Source: Mesaphorura yosii
Taxonomy: Eukaryota; Arthropoda; Collembola; Poduromorpha; Tullbergiidae
Length of the DNA: 64,000 nt
Direction of reading: 5' to 3'
Assembly: GCA_009869945.1 (NCBI GenBank)
Contig: WIXG01000045.1
Coordinates: forward strand, 124,001 to 188,000
Position 1 is the first letter of the stretch, and each line of letters opens with the position of its first letter. Shown piece by piece: positions 11,271 to 23,091 of this stretch. A model generated the notes under the pieces. That model ran no database searches and was not told the DNA's origin. It saw only the letters and a program-made list of their open reading frames with translations. Made by a program: the position numbers and the translations under genes.

Positions 11271-14200
11271 AGCTGATAAGCTACTCGCTATTCTGCTCCT
11301 TTCATGAAATGTAAACTTTAAAATGTTTCCATTTCCACTGATAACAGAGTTCAAACGCGAACGAATGTTGTACACAATAGCATTATGCTCTCATTACTGC
11401 CAGCTCGTAGCATTGCTTCAATCTTATTATGCTTTAGTTAAATAGTACCACAGCTTAATAGTAATGGCTGCTATTGCACTAGTTAGTAATATTGGTCGCT
11501 AATGAATGGTGCTTCGTATTCAAACCATGCAACCTTCGCCTTTGCCTTTTCGTTCTGTTTCTCCTCAAGTACCATTACCATTAAGGAGAGAGGAGACTGG
11601 GAGAAGGAGAAGGTCAAGCCAGGCAGGAGACAGAGCTTTAGTGTACCAGAAAATGAGTGAAGGAATGAAAGGCTTAATGGACTATGAATCATGATATATT
11701 TCATGCATGGCACTGCACTGACTGCACTGCGTGTATAAAAATTCCGATTGATTCTGAAGCTCTTCAGTTAGCTCACTTAGAAATGGGGTTGGAACAGTAT
11801 GCAATGAAAATGAGCTGTCGCTGTCAAATACACGCGCAAACGCAGAGTACACGTGGGCATGAAATGCAAAGTGAAGGTCTCGTCGGCAGCCGAAAAGCAG
11901 CGTCAGCGTCACCATCGCATTGTCAAAAGTAAAGTATGAAAATTTCCCCTTGAAAGTCAAACACGGTAAATGCTAATGTAAATTTCAATACCGATACTCA
12001 TTTCATACTTGTTTGTGTGTTTGTGTCAGAGTGCAATCGCGAGAGTCACGGCACACCATGGTCCACCTACTTCCTTTCTTTTTTCTCTTTCCATTCACTT
12101 TGCCCTTTGCCAGCTTGCGCTAAATGCGAACTGCTAGCTAGCTTATCACTGTTAACTGCTGCTTCTCTTCTCATCTCTTCCCGAACCCGTAATCATAATT
12201 TGAAGTATAGCTAAAAGAGATGCGAGTGCAGTTGTACTAAAGTACAACAATATTAAGTTAGTGTTAGTGAATCGTTAAAGGAGTGAATAAGCTTCTAAAC
12301 ATCTAAGCTCTTTAGCAGCGCCAGCGCTCAAATAACACGTCGGCCAATAGTCAGTTTATCGCATTTAAAACCAGAGTTAACTAACAAGAATCAGGCAGGC
12401 AAGCAGACACGGGAAAAGTAATACGCCGTGGCAATCCCCTGCACAACAATAGAGCAGACTCATTTCAACGCAGTCTGATTGTGATCGTTAAAAAATTGAA
12501 ATTGCAAAACATTAATAAAAGAATAATGCCAAAGCTTTAAGTCTGCACGTAAAAATAACAATAACACGGTTCTTCGGCCCGTGTAACACAATGCAATCCA
12601 ATGGGATCGCGATCCACAAAATCCTAGGCGGAGTGGAGTATGATTAGCAATAGCAACATCAGCCAGGTCTGAATCAACAAGTGGATTTCTATACACCATG
12701 CATTTTCGCTGTACTGCGTGGCACTGTTCGGTGCTTTGGTACTTTATTGAATGGTATCGGGCGCAGGCGGTGCGGCCGTGTGAGGTGATGAACTCCTCTG
12801 GAGTGGGGAAAAATAAACTGACATTTTATAATCTAGTCAAGTACGTCAGTGTAATAAAATTGTTTTGATATTACGCAGCAGTATTTTCATTGGGAAATAT
12901 TTTACTGCGTATGAATCAGGCACAATCTAAAACACGACAGACAGACATAGCATGAGCTGGAAAAGGAAACAGAGTTTTACTCAACCGTATCATCTGCGTC
13001 TACGTTTGCATTGCACATTGCACTTTGCACCGCATCTCGCGTCTGGTCTGGTCTGTGGTGTGGTGACTTTAAGTTTCTCTTTTCTAATTTCCCCTTTACC
13101 CTTTCTTCTCTTCTCACCCTGCGATCTGCACTTTCTGGACCTGAACGATAAATCCTGCGTTGACGATTGAAGCAAGGCAAAAGCAAAGTCCGCAGTAGCT
13201 CTCAGTTTTCATATGAATTTAATTTAAGTTGTTGGCTTTTCCAAGACTGTTCGATGATTTCATCGTCTTTACTAACCACTTGCACGTCGTACTCGTGGTA
13301 TTAGTCTTATCTACTTCTTAGCGGCATTATTTTTTTTCTTGCCCTTTCCGATGACATGTTGACTCATCCCCGACGTGTATTAAAATTTCTAATCCATGAG
13401 TTGAGTCTGCCTTGCAAGTGGTTGTCTGTTTCGTATACTGAATGCCTGAACTTTGTTGTACCAGTGCTTTGCGGTGGTATGCTACACTTTTCTCTACTTG
13501 TGCCACACATGTGGTGCAGTGCATCAGGGCCGGATTCGCTGGAAACTCGTGTTGATATTGATAATATTTATTATGAAGAGATGAACAACGAGAAGAGGAG
13601 ACAAGGAAGCCAGTTGGAGAAGAGAAATGAAAAACAACATTTATTTATCGACTGGGTTGGCATTAAGTTACGTATTGTACACTGTGGAAATTGAGCCTTT
13701 TTAATCTCATTCATGCTTTCCTGTTACTGTTATTACAAGATCAGACTTCCCGAGCAAGTTGCTGGCCCAGCAGTTTAAGGACGATGTGCATCGGAGCCGG
13801 CAACCAGCGTCTTCTGCATTCCGTTCTGATAGGTCTTTGGGGTTGCAATTTATGTGACCAGGAAAGTTGCGGCATGTTGCACAAGAAAATTTTTAGTACG
13901 AAGGAACATTACTTGAATGTGTGGAGACTTTAAACTTTGTGACTACCTCGTCGTTCAGCCTGCTTAACACAACGTGTTATAGCGAATCTCTCGCAAAGTT
14001 TCAAATGGCCACTTGATCGTTTGCTTCGTCAAGAAAGTTTAACCTTGCACTTGACTTCATAAACCAGCCGCAGCTGCACCGAAAGCTGTGAACCAAAGAA
14101 AGCTCGATTCAGTTGCGATCAATCCTTTAATTATAATGAGAAGGCGACATCTTTTTCCCTTAATTAACCTTCACCGTTCGTATTCCCATGCCTTCAACCT

Positions 14201-16744
14201 CAAGTGAGTGATTAGACAGACTTTTAATGTCGCTTACGACTTTCTGTTTTCTGTGCTATGCGCATCTAGATTTCCATGCACGCATTTGTTTAACCGAGCG
14301 TGGAGTCCTTTCTCAATTCGGCTTGCATTTTTATTCATCTTCCTCGCGCCGCATCCGTCTACAGCTCTCTCTTTCTGTATCCCACAAAATACGCATTTCT
14401 ACTGAGCAACAAGTTGTTTCGACATTTTCATCCCTTTCTGCTTCGTCTTTGCACCGGGCCCACTTTTCCATGTATTTTCTTTTGTGCTCATTGAATTCTT
14501 CTTCAAGTGGTAGTGTAAGCCTTGGCCTCGAGCGTGAATTCGCGATGAAACTTCACATTTTGTATTTTGCTTTCGTAACGCTGCGATGCAGCGTTGTAAG
14601 AAGGACAAGAAGCGATGAATTTATTTACAAAGGAGAGTCGCCAAGCGGTTTGTGGTGGGAGACACGAGAATGTACGAATTTTGTACCACAAAGGAAAAGC
14701 AAAAGCAAAAACACACTCTCGTTGTACTGCGTGCATACTTGCGAATACTCATTTTTTGCTCATAAAGACGATCGGCGAGAGAGACGAAGCACTTCTTGGT
14801 ATTGGCAATACTAAACCACGTACGTACACTTCATCCTAAGCTGAACACGAGTCCAAGCGGTGACCTCGGCTCGTCTCGCCTCAAAGTGAAATAAAGTAAG
14901 CGTATTTTAGCACGAGTGTGCTTCTTAGACAAAGCGACGGTGATGGTGATGATGATGAAAGCATAAAATTGTAGTTAAAGTTAAAATCATGACTCATGCA
15001 AATAGTTAAAGTGTTTGTGTAGCAACAACCGTCATTAAATTCTGGTACTCGTACCCGTTGAGTTGGATTCCGTACCAACCTGCACCAGACACTGGGCCCA
15101 ATTTATGACTGATATTTCTTACTAAATGAATATAGATTCAACCAAGATTTCCAGCATGACCTCTACTCGATGCAATTTGGGCATTGACGTTTTCTCGTCT
15201 CCTTTTTCATTGGGACAACTTCTGATTTTCGAAACGTAGGTACGATTGCTCGCTTGTCCCGTGCTTACACTCTCAGATTTCTACATCGCCCAGTGCTAAA
15301 GGCGGCAATCGCTCAAGTCTTTCTTTCCAAGTTCAGTCCATACGTCGGTTCTGGTCTCCGTCTCTGTTCCCTCGCTTCTAAGAGCGAGTACAGAAAATGA
15401 AAACATTCCATCGTGTGTCGGTAAGCATTGCCAACACAGGTTTAAGAAAAGGACCGGGAGAGAAGTAAGAATAATACGTAATCATAGCACGTATTCTGGC
15501 GGCTGCACTGCTGGTAAGTCTTTTGGAGTCGAGGGGTTGAAATTTCAAAAGAAACTAAAGAAAGGACGTAATTTCTTTCGAGGCTGTTACACCGGGTTCA
15601 ATTTGTTTTGAGCCGGTGAGCCCACGAAATGCGATTTGAAAGGACGGGAGACGACTGCCATGCCGTGGCGATGTTGGTGCAGGAAAGGAAGAAATATTGA
15701 AAGAAAAGAAATGCGACGTGGCATTAAGAACAGAGCAGATGACGCTGCGGGAAAGACGTAGAAAGAAGTTAAAAGAAAAGATGAAGGGATGTTTGTTCAA
15801 TGCAGGCAGGCAGACAGGCAGGGATGATGAAACAATTTCAAAGTAAAACCTTTCTCATGCATTACTTCATACAAAAGGACAGGCTTGCCAGGCAGGCCCA
15901 GGCCAAGAGCAGGAGATCCAATTTTTTGTCCATGTGTATTATTATTGTTATTATTCGTCGTCTTTCCATTTCTCTCTTCTCTTCTCCTGGCTGCTCTCTC
16001 CCTCGTCTGGTTGTCCTTGAAAGTTCCCGAGCATTTCATTTAATGGGCATTGTAAAAGGAGACTCAAGTGCTTCGCTTGCATTTTGGGTTCTCTCTTTTC
16101 TTCTGGATACTCTCATGTGTAAAATTAATGAAAGTGGTCGAGAGAATGTAACATAATTCTTCTGACAAGACGGGGAATCGGAGAGCGAGATGGCAAGTAC
16201 GAATGAACTGCGCAGCTTAAACAGCCGGGCAGTGTGAGGAAAGATGGGGAGAACATTTTCTTTCAGTAACACAAGAAAGGTGAGGTTGAAACCTCCAAAA
16301 TTTACTTTGCATGCAAGAAAAATGCTGGAATTAAAGACAGGAGGAAAGCACGCATTTTATGAAACATCTGGCGTGGGACCCAACCTTGCGACATGCACTT
16401 CGAATAATTTTTACGTGACAATTTTAATTTCTATCCACCAAAGTTCTTTCCTTATTCGGGCAAAACTATCACTATTAAATTGTTCATGTTTTGATTTGGA
16501 GATTTGTTTCTCGTAAATGATATTTACCAGCGCAGTGATTCCAGGGATTTTCGCTATGGTCAATACGCACGAGCCACTTAAATGTTTTTGATACGTGGAG
16601 ACTTGAGATCAATTTATTACACTGAAGCTGAGGTTCATTTTGAAAATTAGCCCTAACCTTATAGAAATTGACATTGAATCAGTTAAACTTTAACATCCTA
16701 GAGTATTGACATGTCACACGCAATCAATTGCTTTCCGTACACCA

Positions 16745-16770
16745 TGATTCATGGTTTGAATCATGAATCA
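16745..16770. repeat. 9-bp perfect inverted repeat with 8-bp loop
   Basis: TGATTCATG at 16745-16753 is answered by CATGAATCA at 16762-16770. It lies about 320 bp upstream of the protease gene and could be a dimeric regulator site or a small hairpin. Confidence 0.5.
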
Positions 16771-17092
16771 CGATTCCATTATCAGAATGCATCATGACCA
16801 GTGCCATTGATTCCGTGATAATGAAGATTTGTTTGCACGCGTCGAGATGAAGTCACGGAAAGCCAACCAGCCAATTAATTCAACGACACTGACACTGAAA
16901 CCCGAGTTTAGAAAAGGAGCATCTATGGAAAATTTAGTCCGACGCTGCCTTCGCAGGGTGAACTAGCATCGGACGATTATTTTGAAGTCGGTGCAAGTTT
17001 TGTAAATTCAAATTTTGTAAAAGTCTTTCCTCGAAAATAAATATAAATTTGGATTTCTTTGTTAGGTGACATATTTGGTTGTTCAATTAGCC

Positions 17093-19101
17093 ATGTCGAG
17101 CTCTAAATCTTGGCCTTTGCTATCCGTTATATGGACATTCGGATACCTCGGAACTTCGTCCGGTGAATCTAAAATATTTAATGGTAAGATCCTTGGACGT
17201 ATTCTTTGACAACAGTACAAACTTAGATTATGACTTCCAGAAACAAGTCTGTTCCAAGGTTATTGTGGCCAAATTCTGACAACCCTTGACGAGCATTCTC
17301 TTGTTTCATTCAAATCTCCACATTACCCCAACGCCTCATCTGGAGACTTGACCTGCGAATTAAAAATATTGCTGCCATATGACAATGTTACCCTAAGGTT
17401 AGTCAATTAGAGCGTATAGACGAAATCCGAATTTGCCATTTGGCTAAGGGTCCCCAATTTGCGCAGAATTGACTTTATTGAATTCGAGACTGATGGTCCC
17501 AAATACGGCAGACAGCCCAAAGATTGCGACTCCGACATGTTCTTGTTGAAAGGATTTAATGGCTGGACTCCATCGGCACGATGCGGAAATCTTACTGGAT
17601 ATGCAAGTAAGTCTGAACTAACGTCTAGGAATTTCATCTTGCGGGAATTCTTCATAAATTTTATTGAATCAGCTTTCGTAGACACGCAAGATCCCCGTGC
17701 TTCTGGCATGAAAATACTAACATTACTCGCGTTAATGTCCAGCTTAGAGTATCGGTGGCACATGCAAGTTTCTGTACTTAAAAATGATGTGCAGAAAGAT
17801 CGAGGTTCGAATTCATCGGCGGATTCTGACCCGAGTCAAGAACATAATAGCAAGGCGTAAATTCTTTTCTTTGCACCTGTCAGGGTAATTGATTTGTAAA
17901 TTGACAACCATCATTTCGTCTTGTCTCGTAGACCCCGTAATTTGAAGGCGAAGGCGATCTACCACGGGAAAAACACGACCATTGATCAGGTTCCCTGGCA
18001 AGTGAGCATTCGCAAAACTTATCAGTCAATAGAAGCGAGCCACGGGACAGAATTCGCACAATCCTACTTTGAAAAAGCACACTGCGACTATCACGAACAT
18101 GCTCACTTTTGTGGTGGTTCAATTGTCCATCCAAAATACGTTCTAACTGCAGCACATTGTTTCTTTGGGCAGTAAGTTGAAAACGTGCTTTACATAAGCT
18201 ACTCCGATCGAACTGGCGTGCTTCACGCAAGAGTCTAAATTGTCCTTGTCCTTGCTTTGCTAGGTTCAAAAGCGACATGAACAAATCGCCGTCTGACATT
18301 GTCGTTGTTATTGGAGATACAGCCAAATGCGATGCCGACGTGGGTTCCAAGTCTTACGAAGTTGAGCAAATCATTTTCCATTATGCCTATGACCCCTCAA
18401 CATTCAATGACGACATTGTCTTGCTTAAACTGACGACTGAAATTATGATGAATGGAATCGCCGCGAAAGTAATCGAATTGGCTCCTGAAGGTAGTCCAGA
18501 CATTCCTTCAGCTTCCATCGGAAGCAATGAAGCAAAGCAATGATCCGAAATTATGTCAATGCAATTCATAGAAAATCTGTACTACGAAGGGCGAAACGCC
18601 ACCGCCAGTGGTTGGGGCCGCATGAGCCCGGACAGCAAAGACGTACCAAACATACTGCAGTCCAATAATCACTTTATAATTCAAAATGCTAGTGACTGTT
18701 TGCACTACTTCACGTACTTTTGGCTTCTTATCTCGCCATCTGAGCTCTCGATGCACCCCAAATATTCCCAATTGACAGGCAGTCAAATCTGTACTGGTAA
18801 AACTGGGCTGGATCAAAACTCGAATGACAACAAAACCAGAGCAGACAATCTGGCACAAATGGGGCAGGTAAAGAATTGCCATAGCTCAAAGATGCCCGAC
18901 GTCTAGGTTTTAATTGTCCATTAGGGCGACTCTGGTGGACCACTGATCGTTCTCGACGGAACACTATCAGAACCAGTTCTTGTCGGAATTACCAGCTTTG
19001 GTCTGTCACTAGCGCTGAATGGGACGGACCTTGTAAAAATGGACTATTTTACATCGGTTCCATTTTTTCGTCACTGGATTTCTTCAATAATAAATCAATA
19101 A
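17093..19101 (+). CDS. secreted CUB-domain serine protease, chymotrypsin fold, with altered S1 site
   Basis: Multi-exon gene (introns 59-140 bp). The start ATG opens a signal peptide, followed by a CUB domain (YCGQ, FKSPHYPNASSG, DFIEFETDG and RCGNLTGYA landmarks), a Ser/Asp-rich linker and a chymotrypsin-fold protease domain. The catalytic triad is intact: His in TAAHC, Asp in NDDIVLLKL, Ser in GDSGGP. The Cys42-Cys58 and Cys168-Cys182 disulfides are present. The residue six before the catalytic Ser is Gln where trypsins have Asp, position 191 is Gly and position 220 also lacks Cys, so the usual 191-220 disulfide is gone. The activation site reads KAK/AIYHGKN rather than R/IVGG. Extra cysteines occur in AHCDYHE and AKCDADV. 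It is probably an extracellular protease of digestion or immunity with non-tryptic specificity. Exons: 17093-~17184, ~17242-17398, 17466-~17611, ~17673-17859, ~17931-18173, ~18265-18490, ~18571-18867, ~18925-19101. Confidence 0.88.
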
Positions 19102-19129
19102 AATTGTCACAACCTGACCCAAGAATAAA
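19097..19129 (+). terminator. polyadenylation signals of the protease gene
   Basis: An AATAAA hexamer overlaps the protease stop codon (19097-19102). A second lies at 19124-19129, the more likely functional signal given its distance from the stop. Confidence 0.55.
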
Positions 19130-19235
19130 ATGCTTTCTTTCGATTATAATCACAACAAGAATTCTAGTGAGATCGCGAAATTCAGAACGTACGACATTGA
19201 ATTAATTCAATTTCAGTTCGAATACTTGATTTTAT

Positions 19236-19549
19236 TCACTCTAATTGTGTGCATTTCAATTTCGTCCAAATTTGGTACAAGTGAAACGAAAGGAGCAGTC
19301 GATTAGCCGATTTGGTTTCGCTCAGGTATCCTGCACGACGCCCTCCTGGTGTGATGCAAGAATTCCGTTCATGAATGCTGTTGGATTGAAAATCTGAGGT
19401 TGAACCTGAGTTATCTGATACATGTGGAATTAAAAGGCTGCATATCACTTACACAAGCCGCCGCCACGAGCAGCCACATCCCCCACCAAAGCAGAAAGCA
19501 CAATGATTGCAGCCAGAGCCAGGAAAGCGGTCCAGGTGGTTTCAGTCAT
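19236..19549 (-). CDS. small secreted peptide, unrecognised
   Basis: Two exons, 19549-19453 and 19393-19236, separated by a 59-bp GTAAGT...CAG intron, give an 84-residue product. Residues 1-26 form a clear signal peptide (hydrophobic core FLALAAIIVLSALVG, cleavage probably after DVAA). The mature part has about 58 residues, few hydrophobics, two Cys and a PGGRRAG segment resembling a Gly-dibasic peptide-processing site. An alternative acceptor 12 nt upstream keeps the frame and adds CSTS, including a third Cys. AATAAA overlaps the stop (19236-19231). A TATTTAAA-like element lies about 95 bp upstream of the ATG, near 19645. The gene is convergent with the protease. I recognise no family; a peptide hormone, an antimicrobial peptide or a secreted effector are all possible. 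Confidence 0.6.
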
Positions 19550-19659
19550 CTTGGAGACTTAAGAGAAGCGTTGCTAGTACGAATTCGTGTCTTTTAACTT
19601 TCAGCGCAGGAAAACAGATAAAGCAAATATTGGAATACGTCAGGATTTAAATAAACTCG

Positions 19660-20573
19660 GTTCTCGACGTCAAGCTGATTATTCATTTTGAGACTGACCA
19701 CAAGAAATCATTGAAAATATTCCAAATCTTATCCAAGCCACAGTTTTTTATCTGCATTTTTGGGTGAGCACGAGTTCGAGTCTAACAACATTGCCTTCTG
19801 CTCTTCTGCTCGATGATCCTGCCACTCAATTAGTGAAGTTCCTCCCGGAATTACTCTGTGCCAATTATTTTCTACAATGAAGGAAATGAGTGTGGCACGA
19901 AAAATGATAAGTTGTCAGAGCATCGAGCCCACGAAATCCACTCATTAGTGAGAATATAATAATCATCAAATTATCGAGCTCCCTTAAAAAAAGCGAGTAC
20001 TTGCTTCATTAGTATTTAATAATTAGCTGCTGAGTGCATATTGAAAACCACAAAAACAACTGCACAATAAAGCACAAATAAGATTGCGAAATTATGATTT
20101 CAGGCATCAAGTTCCTTCAGAAATTGTGATCAAATACCAACGTCAACCAAGGCAAGAACCGACGTATTTTGAATCAAGTTTGGACATGAATTTGAATATA
20201 CGTAATGGCTACGTAATTGAATTTACATTTGGCCATAACATTGAAGATTGACAGAGATATAACGCTCTCATACACAGCTTATGCTTATGTAATTGTGCCA
20301 TTGTGTGCTTTGATGGAATTATACAGAAGAGCTAGCGTTATGTAACAATTCGATGGTCATGGTTGACTGTGTCTGTGCTGACTCTCACGAGGGAATGAAA
20401 ACGTTTTGGATGTAACCTTGAGAGTACTCTGCCGTGTTTGTGTGTTCCAGCATTTACTGACCTGCCGCATAAATACGTTGAAGTGAAGACATCAAAATTT
20501 CATTCTTTCCTCGCATTTGAAGCCCAGAGCACCGAGCATCGGACATACAGATTCACAATCAGATCATTGCAAA
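19660..20573. other. intergenic, divergent promoter interval
   Basis: This lies between the minus-strand peptide gene and the plus-strand GST. No coding signal was seen. It contains the putative promoters of both genes. Confidence 0.55.
20468..20475 (+). promoter_or_regulatory. TATA-like box of the first GST gene
   Basis: CATAAATA lies 99 bp upstream of the first GST start codon. That is compatible with a TATA element about 30 bp before a start site and a 5' leader of roughly 70 bp. Confidence 0.4.
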
Positions 20574-21443
20574 ATGGCAAATAGCAGGTACAAGTTGACG
20601 TATTTTGACTGGACTGGGTTGGCAGAAACAACACGGTACATCTTTGCGTATGCGAAAATCCCATACGAAGATGAGCGCATTCCATTGGAAGGCAACATAC
20701 CAGGAATGTCACCCGAAAACAAAGCACGTAAGTCACGCCAATTGGAAAAGATTAAGAGGAAAGAGACGTGGAAGGGAAGTACCGCAATGCAATAATTTTC
20801 TCGCACATGTGACTTGACAGGATTTCCGTGGGGCCAAGTTCCGGTGTTGGAGGTCGATGGGAAGCCGATGATAGCTCAGAACAGAGCCATCAACCGCTTC
20901 CTGGCCAAGCGCTTGGGTCTTGCGGGCAAGGACGAGTTTGAATCTGCCAAGTGCGATGAGGTTGTCGATGCGTTCATGGATTACGTCGCAGGTATTGTAC
21001 AAAAGAAGCGCTTCTGCTTTTCCACACCAATGAAGTAAAGAGCCCGTGCAAGTACATTTTACCAATTCCTTCTAGAGTTCCAAGGATACTTTCGGGAGAT
21101 GGATTCCGACAAGAAGAAGGAAAAGATGACGACCATCTTGGAAGTTACGACTCCAAACTACTTGCAAAAATTTAACAAGTTGATTGAAGACAATGGTAGC
21201 GTGTACTTGGTTGGCAAAAGTCTCACTTGGGCGGACTTTACTGTTCACCACCTGCTAAAGTACTTTGAGGAATTTTGCAACATCAGCCTGTACAAGAATT
21301 ATCCAGCACTGGAGAAGGCAAAGGAAAGCTTTTACAACATTCCACAAATTAAGAACTGGGTAGCTACGAGACCCACGCCGGCAATGCACTTAAGCGACGA
21401 AGTCTTTCAAAAAATCTTTCAAAAATTGAACGTGAACAAATGA
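20574..21443 (+). CDS. sigma-class glutathione S-transferase (prostaglandin D synthase-like), copy 1
   Basis: Three exons (20574-20727, 20821-20991, 21076-21443) encode 230 residues. The N-terminal thioredoxin-like half carries YKLTYFDWTGLAE, with the Tyr expected to activate the glutathione thiol, and FPWGQVPVLEVDG, the cis-Pro loop that binds glutathione. It continues into NRAINRFLAKRLGLAG. The C-terminal helical half has LVGKSLTWADFTVHHLL, where the Asp is the conserved N-capping box residue, then YPALEKAKESFYNIPQIKNWVATRP. The enzyme conjugates glutathione to electrophiles in the cytosol; some members isomerise prostaglandin H2. It runs about 25 residues longer than typical sigma GSTs (about 205), because of an internal charged segment and a longer tail. 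AATAAA lies at 21494-21499. It is the head of a tandem pair. Confidence 0.93.
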
Positions 21444-21681
21444 ATTCCTTCAATGTGTTGATTACTTCAATATATCAAAGAGAATTGGGCTACAATAAAC
21501 GCTTACCATTTTGAAGGACGAATTTTGTTTCGCTATTTCAACCTCGCATCTCTACGTAGCATTTGCTGATTACGTAACATGTTTTTGCGGTTGAGATCTA
21601 AAACCGTCTCGACTGTATGGTGGTATCATCATTCCTTCAGTCACGTTTGCTCACTGAACTTGCAGCGGAGGCCTCCGAGAC

Positions 21682-22534
21682 ATGGCAAGCAGCACTTACA
21701 AGCTCATATATTACGATTGGACTGGCCTGGCGGAAATTACCCGCCTGATGTTTGCGTATGCAAACGTCCCGTACGAAGACGATCGGTCAATTCCACTCAA
21801 GGGCAACTTTCCTCTGTTGTCACCAGAAAATCAAAAGCGTAAGGGCGGGACACAAAATAAGCCAAGCTAGCCAAGCCGTGAATGAGTTCATTTTGTTTCT
21901 GCGTCTACGCACAGGATTTCCATGGGGTGAGTTCATCTGGGGTCATGTACCAGTGCTGGAAGTGGATGGGAAGCAACTTGCACAGTTCAGAGCGATTAAT
22001 CGCTTCGTCGGACATCAACATGGTCTTGCCGGCGCTAATGTCTTTGAATCCGCGAAATGCGATGAAATCGTGGATTCTTTCGTGGATTACATGGGAGGTA
22101 TACATTTTCCCTTTAATAAATTAAATCGACTATGGTTATCCTGATATCATTCACATTTAGAATTGCTGGGATACTTCAAGGAAATGGACCCAGACAAGAA
22201 GAGTTCAATGCTGAAGAATGCACTGGAAGTTGCGACACCAAAGTACCTGTCCAAATTCAATGGGATCCTGGAAGACAAGGGAGGATTGTATTTTGTCGGA
22301 AAAGGCCTGACTTGGACTGACTTCACGGTGCATCATATGTTGACGTACTACGAGTGGTTTTGTGGGTGGGAGCTGTACAAAAACTATCCAGCACTGAAGA
22401 AGGCGAAAGAAAATTTCTACAATGTGCCGCAGATCAAGCATTGGGTGACAACAAGACCGAAACCAGGATGGGAATTCACCTTTGATGACATGCAGGAGTG
22501 TATCAAAGCATTATTGTGTCCTGATAAGACATAA
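21682..22534 (+). CDS. sigma-class glutathione S-transferase, copy 2
   Basis: Three exons (21682-21838, 21915-22097, 22161-22534) with the same intron positions and phases as copy 1 give 237 residues. The glutathione-site Tyr is in YKLIYYDWTGLAE, the cis-Pro loop is in GHVPVLEVDG, and the helical half has FVGKGLTWTDFTVHHML. It differs from copy 1 by an insertion of about four residues before the cis-Pro loop (EFIWGH), a residue change in exon 1 (RSIP) and a different tail (MQECIKALLCPDKT). Divergence is substantial, so the duplication is not recent. AATAAA lies at 22544-22549. Role as for copy 1; the altered loop beside the active site could change substrate range. Confidence 0.93.
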
Positions 22535-22967
22535 AAATTCGGAAATAAAGACAGTTTACTCCAAAACTGATTAAACTTTGCATCCTTCGCAATTCAGAGT
22601 GAATGGGCGCTCTTTGCTGAGCCCCAATTGTCCAACTTTATTCAGCACCGTGTCTTCTGTGGCCCCGTCAATGATTCTCTACTTGAGAATAAAAGCCAAA
22701 TTTTCTTCTCATTCGACAAGCAAATGACCACCAACACACTTTTATCGTCGTCAGTTCAAACAACCGAGTATTTCGAAATCCCAATAAGCAAAAGCATATA
22801 ACATAAGCTCTAGTCCGTCCAGCATGCAATGATCAGTGTCGGTTCGACGTGTCTTATGAGACTGAGATTGGACTCGCGAGACGATAAGACTTATTTGATG
22901 CTGATGGGGTCTGTAGGTGCAGCTCAGGCTGGATGCAACAATTAAAGAACACGAGAGACTGGGGATA

Positions 22968-23063
22968 TTTAAGACAACGGAGGATTGTATTTTGTCGGAA
23001 AATGCCAAGTTGGGCCGACTTCATGGTACATTACTTGCTGAAGTGGATTTATGGGTGGGAGCT
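22968..23063 (+). pseudogene. GST exon-3 pseudogene fragment
   Basis: This block matches positions 22271-22374 of the copy-2 terminal exon, including GGAGGATTGTATTTTGTCGG and a shared GGGTGGGAGCT at the end. Small deletions break the frame in the TWTDFTVHH region. No other exon of a third gene is convincing in this orientation. It is the remnant of a third tandem GST copy, cut off by the downstream minus-strand gene whose 3' end is at 23092. Confidence 0.8.
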
Positions 23064-23091
23064 CTAGTGGTGGTGTCAGCCAATTTTAGTT

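Larger units (their letters stand above)
3804..17092. other. 13-kb gene-poor region
   Basis: No gene with recognisable similarity was found on either strand. The BTB gene has an upstream splice acceptor at its first recognised exon, so part or all of this region may be its first intron plus promoter. Content is AT-rich, with many short low-complexity tracts (CAG-, CAA-, GGCA- and AATTGT-type), several palindromes and scattered open frames up to 198 codons (10331-10927, 14227-14814) that look random. The only stretch that reads like coding sequence is 8516-8832 on the minus strand, listed separately. I saw no tRNA with a convincing B box and no transposon ORF. Confidence 0.5.

Noticed and set aside
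14227-14814. 195-codon plus-strand frame
   Set aside because: Ser/Leu/Phe-rich translation of pyrimidine-rich DNA with several equally long overlapping frames; no family features.
17812-17830. tRNA B-box-like GAGGTTCGAATTCATC
   Set aside because: Lies inside the protease linker exon and no cloverleaf can be built around it.
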